DNA from: Cylicocyclus nassatus
Taxonomy: Eukaryota > Nematoda > Chromadorea > Rhabditida > Strongylidae
DNA length: 64,000 nucleotides
Assembly (NCBI GenBank): GCA_958299035.1
Contig: CATQJL010000223.1
Span: 75,409,600 to 75,473,599, forward strand
Direction: 5' to 3'
Position 1 is the stretch's first letter; the number at the start of each line of letters is the position of its first letter. Both the position numbers and the translations under genes were made by a program. Shown here piece after piece: positions 21,693-33,612 of the stretch. The notes under the pieces are model-generated. The model searched no databases, was not told the origin of the DNA, and worked only from the letters and a program-made list of their open reading frames with translations.

Positions 21693-23224
21693 ATAAATTT
21701 TACTCAGGAGAAAAATGCTTAATTTTACTTTACTTTCTACTTACTTTTTGTAGCTTAGAAAAGCATCATTGTTTCTGCGTTTAAAATAGGTTAAGCTTTA
21801 CTTAGATTTCTGTCTCAATAAGAAAGAAAACTCTTTGACCCATGACTACAATCTTATCAATATTCAAAATCATTACTTGTTGAAAGTAAAGTAAGTAAAA
21901 TTGGTTAAAATTTTTTCCTGTAAGTAAAATTTACGCAACTCTGTGAAAGAATATTTCAGTCGCTGTGCGCTGTCATACTGATAAAATAGTATTCGTCGAT
22001 AAGTAGCTATTATATTTTATTAGTTATTATATTTTATTAATTGAATGTTACAAAGCACTAATGTAAAAATTCGTAGGCTTAAAAATTGAGGAGAATACAC
22101 CATTTTGAGTGACTAGTGGTATTCTCACTTTCTAGGTTTGCAGGTTGATCAATGTAGTCACTAGGTCTGCGCAAAAGTTCTGTCAACACCCACTTGTTTT
22201 CAAGAAGAATACAAAATACTTTGAGTTTATCTGAAGCAGATTTAGTTTTCTTCCAAAAACTATGTTCTCAATGCGACCTTCCGAAAATTGCTGAGATTTT
22301 GCCGAAGTTACGCTTTTTGTACAATATTCGCTCTTGATTGAGACTTTTGAAGGAATTTTGATAAGGGCAGATACGGCAAGCCTTTTGCAATTGAAGAAAG
22401 TTTTCCCTTTTTCGGGTTTCTTTTCAGAATGCTGAATGATTATGTCACCGGACGCTGCAGAATCTTCATCAGTACTGGCTTTCAAAGCTGTACTTCACAA
22501 AATGGTTGAGCAATCGCTTAAGAAAATGGAGATTTAGAAATTTAGAGTACAGTGGTGCGCACAAGTAGAGTTGAGATGTGCAGCAATTTTGCAATTTTCG
22601 CATTTATTGCGGAGAAGGGATGACTGTTGGAAAAAGGAGGAAATGTTGCATAAATTGATACTTAAATCTTTACCACTCTTCCTTCTACAAAAGTGGAAAA
22701 GAGCGAAGATAAAACATAGTCACTTTGAATAATATATTTGAAATTTTCAAAACAATAGGGATTTTGAAAAATGCAATGATCAGCAAAAGATTTACGCTAA
22801 TTGCTGGTTATAGAAAGTCTCTAGAAATTCTTAAAATGTATTTTGAATATGAAAGTCAAATATAAATATGAAGATTGTGAAAACAGCATTGGGAGATTAA
22901 CTGTTCAAAAGAAAAAGGAATTATGTCTTGAATACAGTGATTCATTTTTTTATTGGCCCCAGCAGCCAGTCGTTCTACAAAGGAGCGGCTTTCTTTTTCC
23001 GTAAACAGCAAATCACGTTCAGAAATCGACTTATTGATGTCTCAAAAAATTTCAGTGCACAGATTTGGACTCAATTTATCCTGGGAGTTAAGACCGACAA
23101 ATACCCCAAAGTTGTTAATGTGCTTAGCCACTGCGTTTGCGCAATGGCTCAGCAGATTGGCATTCTGTGGGCGAGTTTTAGTGAACTCCGAGGTTTTTAA
23201 ACACTAGGTCACTCAGAAAATGGT
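21693..23224. other. No recognised gene
   Basis: A 100-codon minus-strand open frame (22183-22485) is present but has no recognised motif and no clear splice context. Nothing else is supported. Confidence 0.5.
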
Positions 23225-23790
23225 CGTTTAAAGGGTTGTTTCATACTGCCGCACTGACTGCAGCAGTCTGCATTGACCGCAGCAGTCTGCATTGACCGCA
23301 GCAGACTGCAGCAGACTGCAGCTGACTGCACTGATTGCAGCAGACTGCAGCAGACCAGCCGACCGCGCTGACCGCAACGACCGCAGCGGCTGAAGCCTGC
23401 AGGCGGAGAGGATAAATAGTTGTGCTTCAAACAAACAACAACAATATATACGTAAAAGCAAAAGACAACAAGGTTTACAATGTTACAAAACAGGAATATG
23501 CAATGATAGGAAGAATTAGAACAAATACGTACATACCAAAGAAAACTATCGTCAAAAATTGAATGAGAAGAATTCTGATGGAACTTATGATCTTCTTATG
23601 CGCGAATCACGCTGTTTTGATAATTGCGGTTGTTTTTTCTTTCAAAAGAAGAGGCTGCGACCGGTGCAATCAGTGTGGTCATTGCGGTCAGCTGCGTTAG
23701 CTGCAGTCAGTGCAGTCAGCTGCAGTCTGCTGCAGTCTGCTGCAGTCTGCTGCAGTCAGTGCGGCAGTCTGAAACAACCCAAAGATGTTT
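23225..23790. repeat. Foldback with CTGCAG-rich arms
   Basis: The left arm (about 23235-23400) is a run of GCAGCAGACT-type units; the right arm (about 23660-23785) holds the complement, CTGCAGTCTGCTGCAGTC. The outermost GGGTTGTTTCATACTGCCGC and GCGGCAGTCTGAAACAACCC pair precisely. A spacer of about 250 bp separates them. It is probably a MITE-like element whose arms contain a short tandem repeat. Confidence 0.78.
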
Positions 23791-25138
23791 AACTTTGTTT
23801 CGAAAATGAGTAGCTATGTTTTTAGACATTCGCTATTCATTGTAGAGCTTGCTTTGCTCTATCGAATGGTACCCTGTAGCCCTGTAGAGAATATGAGGTG
23901 CATGACTTGTCCCCGTAAGAGGTTAAAGTGTAACGGGACTTACGTAACGACCTAATATACAATTACTTATATTTCGAGAAATATCTTATTTAGCTTGAAA
24001 AACCCGAAAAGGCAATAACTGTGATAAGTGGGCATAGAAATATTTGATGTAGGGAGCATATGCGGACCAAGCTAGAGGCCCGCAGAAGATTTTTGGATGA
24101 GGATTTGATTTTTGGGTTTTTGTCATTGAATTTTGCTTTCAAACTACACATAATCAAACTTTTGGCGATAGTTCTAATGCAGTCTTGTAGAGTTTCCTTT
24201 GCACTATCGAATGATATGCTTCCTTCCCGCATTTTTGAACTGCTACTGCAACGATCGCGTAAGGAAGCTGCATCAATTTCCGGCCAATTAAATACTTTTG
24301 AAACAATGTTATCGTGTTTGACCATTTCACTAGGCTTGATAGATGCCCTAATAGGCTTGAGGCTTCTTTTTAATGGTTACGCTACACATACGTAAGAGTC
24401 AATATCGTAATGTGCTCGTATCCTGCATAATGGGTTAACCCGACGCAAGTATCGGAACCTAAGTCTTCCGGCGCCTCAGACAGCATGCAACGAGTCATCG
24501 ATTTAGACGTCGATCGTTTTATATGTGAACGGGAATACGTTTTCAAGAAAGCTGTACTGTTTGTGTATTGTGGTCATTGGTACATGTTGCAATGATAACG
24601 AGGCGGCCATGTTATGCCAGTGTAACCTTTTTTTGATGCTAACCCGGGAGTCTTTGATAGCGATCACTACCAAAAAGCCCATAACAAAAATCGCCTAACT
24701 GGATAAACAAAACAAAATCTGAAATTTCATCACTTTGTTTCAACTTCCATGGTAAGTTATCCTTTCAAACAGAAGTAGAATGATATAAACAAGTAAGTTC
24801 GCATTCAATACGGTTGAACTGACCTGATTTCTTCCATTTCAAGTAATCAGCTGTTCATTGATCCTTTTTATCAGTACTTCAAAATCGTGCAATTTTGCGC
24901 GCTTTCTTCCGCAGATTTATGTCATACAAGCTGGCATCCCGTTCCACCTGGTTTGGAGCCAATCTATCCTTGACCTCTCATGCAAGAACTTATCTTACTT
25001 TTGACTTCGACTCATCCTAGGTTCGCTCCTACCGTCCTTATGATGTCTTGATGACCAGCAGATCAAAGTGAGCTTCACCGCTCATCCTTCCTGACTATGG
25101 GAAATGTACACAGACAAACAGATTTTTTGCTTTATGTA
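23791..25138. other. No recognised gene
   Basis: The sequence around 23990-24400 is open on both strands but carries no recognised protein motif. CTCTATCGAATG-type phrases resemble the interiors of nearby MITEs, so part of it may be MITE debris. Confidence 0.45.
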
Positions 25139-26077
25139 CAGGGTGGGGCAAAAGTCTGGGGTAGTGCTTTTTTTTGGACAGAATCAGAAAGGAATAGCTA
25201 GAAATTAAAAGTCCGTTGCACATATTGATTGAACCTTTATAAATAAGCACAGCTCTTAAATTTTGTGTTTGCCCCTTTTGGCTTCAAAGCAGCCCTTCGA
25301 AATGTTGGCGAGTCCGCCTGCTGTGGCACGCAGGCAGTCTGGAATTCGTCCACGCTTTCAGGATAACTGCTCCTTTCATTAAGCAAATGTGCAGTATGAT
25401 AGAGCAAACTTTTGGCTACACCATAGTACCTTGCGAAATTTTTCTGCAATCGAAAAAATTTCCAAATTCTAAGTGAAGGCTAGTGTGCTCGCTCACCGGA
25501 ATTTTGGAAGCGATTCCGCGAACGGGAGCAAAAAATCATAGTCTAAAATGTATTGAAATTGCTCCATCAATCGAATACAAGTGGGTTCTTATGAAGAAGA
25601 GTCATTCAAAGAATGTAGCCGTGAACTCAGTACCTGCTGCGCTTCTATGGCTTTCAAAGTTATTTTTGAAGACAAATGGCCACTGGCACGCAGGTAACAA
25701 AAATTTTTATTTGTACTTTCGAAAGAATGCAATCTGGAATGGAATGAATAGAATGGAATGCAAACGCAACTATTACGATGTGATAGCGCAAAGCCTCCTC
25801 TACATTGTATGCATCAAATTGTTGTAGAATGTTCACAGTAACTTTAGCTACGAAATAAACCGTGAATATACTATTCTCAATTTTTTCGCTCTACAGTAGC
25901 ATTTGTTCGATAAATTCAATTCTTGCAAAAACATATGGCAAGTATTTTAAGCTAAGTTAAATGTGATATGTAGCGAAAGATAGCGCGCTATGTGACACAA
26001 ATTTGAAATTAGAATTATCAGTAGTTTCGTGATTCATAACATTGCAAAGTCGGCCCCCAGACTTTTGCCTCACCCTA
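25139..26077. mobile_element. Mariner-like TIR element, about 0.94 kb
   Basis: Left end CAGGGTGGGGCAAAAGTCTG and right end CAGACTTTTGCCTCACCCTA are complementary, and TA flanks both sides. The length and TA duplication fit a Tc1/mariner-class element. A minus-strand open frame (25237-25449) may be worn transposase, but I cannot identify catalytic residues. Confidence 0.8.
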
Positions 26078-26079
26078 TA

Positions 26080-26783
26080 TATAGGGATTACGTGTTTTGC
26101 TAGTCACTCACGAGAACCTGGTTGGGTGTTTTTCTCTGGGTTTCGTCGTTTACACACTATTCCTGTGTTCTCAAAACGAACGTTTACGAAAGTCAGGTCA
26201 AATCAGTGCGACACCTGCTTAGACGCTTATCTATGGTGAAATGTTGCATTCCTATAGCATGAGTCAAAGGCCGCACATGAGTTTACCCTGCAGGTCTCAA
26301 CTGAGACTCTGAGTTCAAACCATCTGAGTTGACGGTGGTTTATTAAGGCCATCGTGTTATCGTTAACAATCTAAATCACTTCGATTACAACCCCTTTCCT
26401 CTAATTAGCAAGATGAATCCCTTTCCAGAACTAGATTTACAACTTGAGGCATTACAGTAAAAAAAATTTGTTGTAAAAAACAACTTTCTAAGCCCCAGCT
26501 CCTTTCAGGTAGAGAAGGCCACGCATTTTCTGAGAACTGATTTTACAGACGTTCTTTGAATGACAATTCAACTGCTGATGATGATGAACTCCATAAAGGG
26601 TTGAATGAGAATGACGTTCAGGACGATGACGAAAACGAGTTTATGCAGGAAAAGGTAGGGAGAAAACAGTTAGCAAAGGTATCTGCCATACTTTCGTCGT
26701 ACATTAACTAAGAATTCCTCATCTATCTGGCAACGCTCTTCATAATGCCACAGCAAAGCCTTCCGAGATCTGACAAGAGAAGG
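26080..26783. other. No recognised gene
   Basis: Nothing is supported; short open frames show no recognised motif. Confidence 0.45.
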
Positions 26784-27393
26784 GTCCTCAGTCGAAGTGG
26801 GGGTTCTCACACGTGATGCGTATCATTCTCCTGGTTTTAGGACATTAGTACAGATCCGTATCCTCAGCTGCTCAATGATCTTCTAAGAAAAGTTATGAGC
26901 AGCGTTTTAATCACGATGACCACTGCACATTATAAGTTCGGGACGCCAAGGAATGTACAGGTTTGGACGGATGGGAGGGTGAATAGGCGGAGACTATGGC
27001 GCAGGTGGTGAAGAGTTCGCGCCTTTATGGAGCCATAGTTCTTAGCAAATTGTATTTTGTGAATTCGCAGGCGATTTTCAACGAGGGTCTGCTTGCTCGA
27101 AAATCGTCTGTTACAAAATACAATTTGCAAAAACACAAGGTTAGCTCCATAAGGACCTCTTCCCCACCTCTGCCATAGTCTCCGCAGCTATGCATCCGCC
27201 CATCCGCCCACACCTGTACTTTTCCCTTGGCGCCTCAGTTATAATGTGCAGTGTCATTGTAGGGTACCGTCGCTCATAACTTTTCCCAGAAGATCATTGA
27301 GCAGCTAAGGAACACGGATCTGGTATCAGTGCTCCAAGACCAGGAGAATGATATGCATTTAGTGCGGAAAACCCACTTCGACTGAAAGTCCTT
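26784..27393. mobile_element. Long foldback element
   Basis: Two arms of roughly 290 bp are inverted copies: CAGTCGAAGTGGG (26789) against CCCACTTCGACTG (27372), ATCATTCTCCTGG (26823) against CCAGGAGAATGAT (27342), and CAGCTGCTCAATGATCTTCT (26867) against AGAAGATCATTGAGCAGCT (27288). Near the centre TTGTATTTTGT and ACAAAATACAA pair around a loop. No target duplication was identified and there is no convincing coding region. Confidence 0.85.
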
Positions 27394-27784
27394 TTTATGA
27401 GATAAAGAAACCAAAGAAATGTTTGTTCACTCATCAAATATTGAGGCGCGCCAGCTTTTAAGATCCCTTTCACTCTTGGAACTTTTGATTCTATCAGCTT
27501 AACCAAGAAGTTTTGTTCGTTTTTTTAAACGATTAAATATTCTCGAAAGATTCAAATGTGCTAAACACGCATTCGTTTTCTCATCTTTCTGTTTTCAAAA
27601 ATTTTATTCCAGTGTTTTGAAAAAGAGAAGGTAGGATTTAAGTATTTTGGATTACACGGTAGTGCGCTTAATTCTTCGGTCTGCTGTTTGAGACCTCAGT
27701 CAATAATCTTCCCAAAGATTTCAATCTTTGTAATGCCATGAAGCACGCCAATGTAGCAAATTTATAAAACTTTCGAATTTTTTT
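27394..27784. other. No recognised gene
   Basis: AT-rich sequence before the RTE 5' region. Nothing is supported. Confidence 0.45.
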
Positions 27785-28169
27785 GCGGGTAAAGCTCGAT
27801 TAGATTGCGGATCTCCCTCGTAGAGGGATCACAGCCGCTTAGTCGCGAGGCTACGTGGGGCGTCCCCAGATGGCGGATAAGGGGTAATCGCCGACCAAAA
27901 GCGATATGGCGCCTGCTCTGGTAAGCAAGCGGCACCGGAAGATAGACTTCCTGCCTCCACTAAAAGCTAATTTTCCGGGTATGTGTGTGAGGAAATAAGT
28001 TCGGAGTCGCCTTCAACAAATAAGCTTCGTCTACCCTCAGGGGGAAGGAGGAGGGAGGGGGGGGGAGTTGAGCCCACTAAACTATCCCTACGAGTAAAAT
28101 AATTGTACGGCGCAGTGTAAATATGGAAAGCTCCTCTAACCTTGGAAGATCCAATGGTAAGGCAAATGG

Positions 28170-29142
28170 GGACAAGGTCTGAAAGGCGATCTAGGCTGCC
28201 GAAAAGGAGACGGACATTGATGACGATCTGTACTTACAACACAAGCACTGGCATCGGACCCATTTATTGAGGCAAACAAGAGAAATCAAGTACAACGTCA
28301 TCAGATTGCGAAACAAGGAGACACCTTCCGCTGAACGCCACTTTTGAGAATGCAGAAGAAACAGTTTTTAAGAGCATGCGACAGTCGAAGTGTAGGTGGA
28401 GTAAGAGTCCTTGTCAACGCGAGTTCGGCCATGAACATCGATTCATTGAACAACTCACAACCCGAATCGGAGTTTGCGGGTATCAAGATGTGGATCAATT
28501 CCTACCTTACCGTCTTCATTGCGTATACCTCGACATCAAGCTACGAAAAGACGGGTTCGAGGCTTCCTATGTGGAGTTGGAGGGGTTACAGAGAAGACCA
28601 ACCTTCTACTGGATTGTCGTCGATAATTTCAACGCAAAATCCGAGCCAAAAATCGCCTGCAAAAATTTACATCGGGACCTGTAGGCTACAGTAGGACGAA
28701 TAAAGAGGAAAACTGTCCGAGTTTATCATGACGACAAGGACTATCCAGGGAAACTCGTTTTAAAAGCCCTTTCCGAAGCTGCACCTGGGAATCAATCGGT
28801 GGAGAGTACTATAACGATATTGACCACATCATCGTCAACAAAAAGGTACTGCCTGACGGACTTTGCTGTCGTTCTGAAGTTCTACACGGAATCAGACCAT
28901 CGCCTCCCACGTGCCGAGGACTTCCCGCGGAATGGAGAGAAAGTTCAGGAAACGCTGTTTCATAAACACCATTAACTGTAATCTGTTTTCTTCAAGATCC
29001 AGCACATGGGAGAGATACCGTTATCGACAACACTGGCGAAGAATATGAACAGTTTGCTTAACTCTTCACGATTGTGCCAAGGAAACTCAGAGTCCAATAG
29101 AGAAAGCATCTTTGGTCGAAGCGGCCTTTTCAGATGAGATGT
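28170..29142 (+). pseudogene. RTE endonuclease, degenerate
   Basis: Recognisable pieces are TICTYNTSTG (about 28220), LNATFENAEETVF (about 28330), GGVRVLVNASSAMNIDSLN (28395-28455), VDNFNAKSEPK (about 28615-28650, the family's DFNAK box with an extra or shifted residue), DIDHIIVNKK (about 28820) and ESDHRLPRA (about 28890, containing the catalytic SDH). Stops and frameshifts occur throughout. An upstream ATG at about 28121 opens a short frame (MESSSNLGRSNGKANGDK) in the usual start position. The enzyme would nick target DNA; this copy is inactive. It ends at about 29142, where a small MITE begins. Confidence 0.85.
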
Positions 29143-29143
29143 A

Positions 29144-29263
29144 CAATACCACTCACATGACTTGCGAAATTTCCGTGAATGTTGTAAATTTCAGCGAAAT
29201 TCCCGAAATTTTTGGAATTTCGCCACATTCAAGGAAACTTTGCAACTTATGTGGGTGGTATTG
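29144..29263. mobile_element. Small foldback MITE, copy 1
   Basis: The 120-bp unit starts CAATACCACTCACATGACTTG and ends with the complement CAACTTATGTGGGTGGTATTG; the stem extends inward through AAATTTC/GAAATTT-type text. It is the same family as 30924-31063 and marks the point where the RTE endonuclease stops. Confidence 0.82.
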
Positions 29264-29405
29264 CATTTGGCTGATGAACTGATAAAAGGTAATTTCCTCA
29301 TCTGCTGCTAGCAGATGAAGGTTGAAAACGCCATGTGAATTTTTTCATCCAACACTTCATGCTGAAGTGATCTATAAGCTTTTCTACAGTTAATGACAAT
29401 GCCAT

Positions 29406-29523
29406 ACAGTTATGACAGTGGAATGTGAAAAATTTCGGCTAATTCGGCAAAGTCGGCGAAAATCGCAGAGTGCAGACTTCGCCAAGATCGCTGAGAAATT
29501 TCACATTCCGAAGTCATGACTGT
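29406..29523. repeat. 118-bp foldback
   Basis: ACAGTTATGACAGTGGAATG at the left pairs with CATTCCGAAGTCATGACTGT at the right, with TGAAA and TTTCA continuing the stem. It is a palindromic insertion within the block that splits the RTE. Confidence 0.75.
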
Positions 29524-29999
29524 TCGAATGCATATATGATACAAATCTTATGATTTTCGGTGGAAAATACCTAGGATTTTTGTAAAGATCGGTGCCAAAA
29601 ACCACTATGAGCGAAGTTTCCGGTCAATACGAGAACCTCAATATTTTGATCAATCCTACGCCGAGGCAAAGAGTGACGAGCAAGAAAAAATCAATATAGC
29701 TTCCTTCTGTAGGACTACGGTGAATAGATTCCAAAGAAATGTAGATTTCTTCAAAATTTGTTAGCCATTTTCGCTTTCACTCAGAGGACTTTTGCGTTTT
29801 CTCTAGCGTTTAAACAATTGGAAAAATGCTCTATCGAATGATACCAATCAAAAACTTTTATTCGCAATGAGTATTGAGTTGTACCCTTACAAAGATTATG
29901 AGATAAAAGACACGAGATTATGAGACCACAAATGAAAAATATCGATTTTAACCGGTTTGTGTTAATTTTCAACATTTCTGAAATTTCGAACCTTCAATT

Positions 30000-30412
30000 T
30001 ATCGATTTTACCTATTTTTACCATTTTTCACGATCTGGAGCTTTCGCAGTTATAAGAACCACAAATTTTGACCATTTTGGAGATTTCGAACGGCGCAACC
30101 CCCCAAAACTCCCCAGTTCCACTTTTTCCCAGCACCCCCCCCCACTCTACAGTATCCCTATTCTCACTCCATCGAAGCTCCGCCCAGTACACTCCATTTT
30201 TCTCCATCAATTCCCGGGTTTTCCCATCCATTTAATCAAAAACCACTCAATTTTTGTCCAATTCTCCGCTAGCTCCTCCCACTTTTGGCCTCGCCCAAAT
30301 TAAGTCTCCGCCCACTTCTTGCCCACCTTCCCATATCAACCACCAGTGCCCGGGCTATTAACCCACCACTAACCACCAGCATCAATACTGGTTTATATAT
30401 AGAGATCAAAGT
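30000..30412 (-). mobile_element. Possible Helitron-like or other AT-ended insertion
   Basis: On the minus strand the segment opens TCTCTATATATAAACCAGT (30412 downward), like the 5' ends of Helitrons, and then becomes purine-rich with phrases such as GTGGGCGGAG. No terminal hairpin with CTRR was located on the left side, so the class is uncertain. Confidence 0.3.
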
Positions 30413-30923
30413 TCAAATTAAGAAAATTAACCTCCAGATGCTGTAGGGTAGCGCCCCTTCTTCATGCTGCTGCCCAACTTTCTTCACCAATTGCTAGCGC
30501 ATCAAGTTTTGTACCGAATTATTACCATGCCAGTGCCTTGATCATTCTCCTGAAATTATCATTTTATTTTGATCTATCATAAAATTCCCGGAAAAATTTC
30601 AAGTCCGGGACCGTTCTTAGATCAGCTTCGTGTGTAATCAACCTCCGATTTTTTTGTTAATGTTAAGCTCCTTCGAATATAAACACAAATACGGGTATGC
30701 GGGCGCTTCGTCCCCATTCCACAAAGATATGCACAAAAATAGACTTTTCCTACCTTATAGATCCCCGCTTACGAAAGAGCTCAAAGCCCGCTCTTATTAT
30801 AGAAAGAAAGAGCTTACGAATGCATATAAATGATATAACATTTGCCCTTCAGCACCTGTCGCGGTGATATGAGGTCAGTCTCGCACCTCAACTAGCATAT
30901 CTCGCACTTCCGGCTGTCAATTA

Positions 30924-31063
30924 CAATACCACCCATCTAACTTGCAAAATTTTCGTGAATGTCGCAAAATTCGGCAATTTCGCGAAATTCCTGGAGTATC
31001 GAGAAATTTTTGGAATTTCGTGACATTCAAAGAAATTTTGCAAGTTATGTGGGTACCATATTG
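30924..31063. mobile_element. Small foldback MITE, copy 2
   Basis: Starts CAATACCACCCATCTAACTTG and ends CAAGTTATGTGGGTACCATATTG. It is the same family as 29144-29263, with a longer middle. Confidence 0.8.
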
Positions 31064-31454
31064 AAGTGCATAAAATGCTGACTCCAAGTCTGCCTTCCTT
31101 ATCTGCAGAACATCTATGGAAAAGGAGTTAGGAGCGCTAATTGGAGCAAAAAAATTGAATGTGCAAGTATTACTAGTATAGTCGTAATACTTTGTCCAGC
31201 TCTTCAATGAAGCAGATAATCCTTAAAGCACTTTATTCAAAACCCTAAAATAAAAATTATATCACATTTGGTTGCATTATTTGAGAGCTAGTTTTCAGTA
31301 AGTTGTTTTATGCAAAATGCAATTTTTGACTACAAAAAACGCTCATGACTCCTCGTTCATAACGTCCTGCAGATAAGAAGGCAGGTTTGGAATCACATTT
31401 TATGCCCTTCAATTTAATAAGCATCTCATTTATAAAGGCCACTTTGACTAAGCA
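31064..31454. other. Unassigned sequence before the second RTE piece
   Basis: No element boundary or protein motif was recognised. It belongs to the 2.3-kb block that separates the endonuclease from the RT linker. Confidence 0.4.
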
Positions 31455-32114
31455 AGCTTGCTTTGTAAGAAGTAGGAGAAGGCGTCCAACCGCGGAGACT
31501 TCGGAGCTGATGCGCCAACATGAACGCGCACGAGCCACAGGCAGCTACCGACTGACGTCCGAGCTTGCGAAGCGATGCAGAGAAGCGATAATAGAAGACC
31601 TCGAGGAGAAAGTACCAGTGATGGTTGACGCCGCTGAGGCAGCATATGCAACGCCTGTCGAAACTTCGTCAACTTAGAAAAAGATGACCGCACTTCGTCG
31701 TCCTGACGAAACCATAACTGCTTCCCGGTCAATGTAGAAGGTCATCTACGACTGATGCTCAGATTTCTTTACGAGCCATGGCCACATTCCACCAAGCCAT
31801 AAGAAGGACAAGTATTGTCTGTTCCTCCTTCCGAGATTCGTCATGCTATCGTGTAACTGAAGAAACGTACAACACCCGTTCCCGACAGGATTAAGCAAGG
31901 TTCCAAGACAATGGAAGACAAGCAGACCGTGTTAGTAAGAAAGGAGATCCCTGTGACATCGGTAATTATCGCCTTATCTGCCTGCGGTCTGTATTCTACA
32001 ACCTCTTTACGCGAGTTATTTTCAATAGGATTGGAAGAGAGTTGAAGGAAGGACAACCGTGCGAGCAAGCTGGATTTCGAAGAGGATTCAGCACGACAGA
32101 CCACATATACATTG
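31455..32114 (+). pseudogene. RTE linker and reverse transcriptase N-terminus
   Basis: The linker reads TAETSELMRQHERARATGSY then LTSELAKRCREAI (31490-31590), typical of strongylid RTE proteins. After shifts, RT begins with GDPCDIGNYRLICLRSVFYN (about 31945-32000), then REL-type helix text and EQAGFRRGFSTTDHIYI (about 32058-32114). Several stops and frame changes break it. The reading is cut exactly at CATTG (32110-32114) by the next insertion and resumes at 33322. Confidence 0.85.
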
Positions 32115-33316
32115 GCCAGTAGTAATCCCCCAAAGTCGTCACAACTCAAAGAAGACGCGGTCATAACCGCCCAAAACAAGTCACAACTTGGGCACGACGA
32201 GCGTTGAACTCCCGCCGCAAAAATGTCAGCGATTACCCGACGCCGAACTCGCAATGATCGACGTGAACCGCGCGCGCAGCCACTGCTCTATATACGATGT
32301 TTCTATTAAAAGTCTTAACAAGAGAAAGGTGCTTAAGGTAGATAGATAGGCCGTCAAGCCAATACGTTCAAATTAGCAGGCAATCTCTGTCGTGCTAAGC
32401 AAAAGAAAGGCCTGTATATACAATTACTATCCCACTTTGTAATGTAACATTATACATGTAAGGGCTTCGATAATACAACCTCAGTGCATATAGCGCAGCG
32501 CCAGTGTTGCATGACCCAGCGAGACGTAGGGGCACAAGTCGCAAGTACAGCAATCTCTTTTGCGAAGTGATGAGAGACGACACATTTTTGCAATGTTTAT
32601 ATTTCGATGGATATAAGATACTAAGGGGTTTTTGATGATACTTTCACTAATTCTATCTGCACAGGAATCTGCTAATTCATTAGCCACTGCACCAAATGGT
32701 TTCCTTTCATATAAAAGGAAAGCAAATGATGCACAGCCAATAAACAACAAAAAATAGACAAAAACTTCAAAACGTTATAAACTCCAAGGATTTTTATGAT
32801 TTATGTCGAAAATTAGCCAAACCTAGAAATCGATCAAAGGAAGAAAATTTGTCCTGAGAAGATTTGTGGATGTTTGTTGACAAGAATCAGCTTGCCTTAT
32901 CTAGTTTCCAAAGTAAATAACGGGAGAAATAACAGTAGGAAGGAAGAGTGACGGTGCGCTTCGCGATTGCCTGCCATCAGCTGTTCATATTGATCGTGTT
33001 TGACGTACACTTCGATCCTTTGCGTGTATCTACGGACAGCGGACGGCACCACCACCCCGGACGTACTCGACCGCTAGTCATGTGTCGACACCACGACCTC
33101 TCTGCGTCTCCACTCAACGCCCACTATTTCTCGACTGTCTGCATACTGGTATGCTGGTGCTGGCTAGTCGTGCCGGCCGCGTTGCTGCGGCGTTACGCCG
33201 GGCATGTGCCTTGGTCACGTCGCCTATCCCTTATCATAGGGCGGCAGCAAAGACATTTGCCGGACATTTGCCGCGCTGAGTGATTCGTCACGACTCGATG
33301 GGAATTTACTGCAGGC
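32115..33316. mobile_element. 1.2-kb element with imperfect TIRs and 5-bp target duplication (CATTG)
   Basis: The RTE reading is interrupted here and resumes at 33317 with the same five bases, CATTG (32110-32114 and 33317-33321). The left end GCCAGTAGTAATCCCCC with GTCGTCACAACTC nearby resembles the complement of the right end (GCCTGCAGTAAATTCCC with GAGTCGTGACGAATCAC), so the element has imperfect inverted repeats of about 35 bp. Removing it restores the order of conserved RT text, which supports the boundaries. The interior, partly GC-rich at 32950-33250, has no transposase I recognise. Class unknown. Confidence 0.75.
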
Positions 33317-33612
33317 CATTGTGTCAAGGCTCATCGAAGTATCACGGGAGTACAAGATGCCGCTCTGTCTCAACTTCATCGACTTGAAGAAGGCCTTTGA
33401 CTCAGTTGAGACTGAAGCCGTCATCGATGCCTTGAGCAATCAAAATATCCCTACTCAGTACATCAAAATGATTCGTGAGCTGTATAACGACTTCCCAACC
33501 AGCAACACACCATCCTGCAAAAACATCATCATCGACGTGAAGAGAAAAAGTGTGCGACAAGGCGATACTATATGATGAAACTTTTCATTGTCGCTTTGTT
33601 AATAATATCGTA
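33317..33612 (+). pseudogene. RTE reverse transcriptase palm
   Basis: This piece continues the RT: VSRLIEVSREYKMPLCL (33328-33378), the conserved LKKAFDSVETEAV with the catalytic Asp region (33385-33425), and VRQGDTI (33553-33575). It then stops at TGA and is cut at 33612 by a Helitron. The next expected box, FADD, is not found on either side of the Helitron. Confidence 0.87.

Noticed and set aside
22183..22485. 100-codon minus-strand open frame as an exon
   Set aside because: Charged composition looks plausible but there is no homology I recognise and no paired exon.
24060..24395. Overlapping open frames on both strands as genes
   Set aside because: Open on both strands without motifs, likely MITE-derived composition.
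32948..33283. Open frame inside the CATTG element as its transposase
   Set aside because: Low-complexity, GC-driven composition without any DDE-type spacing.
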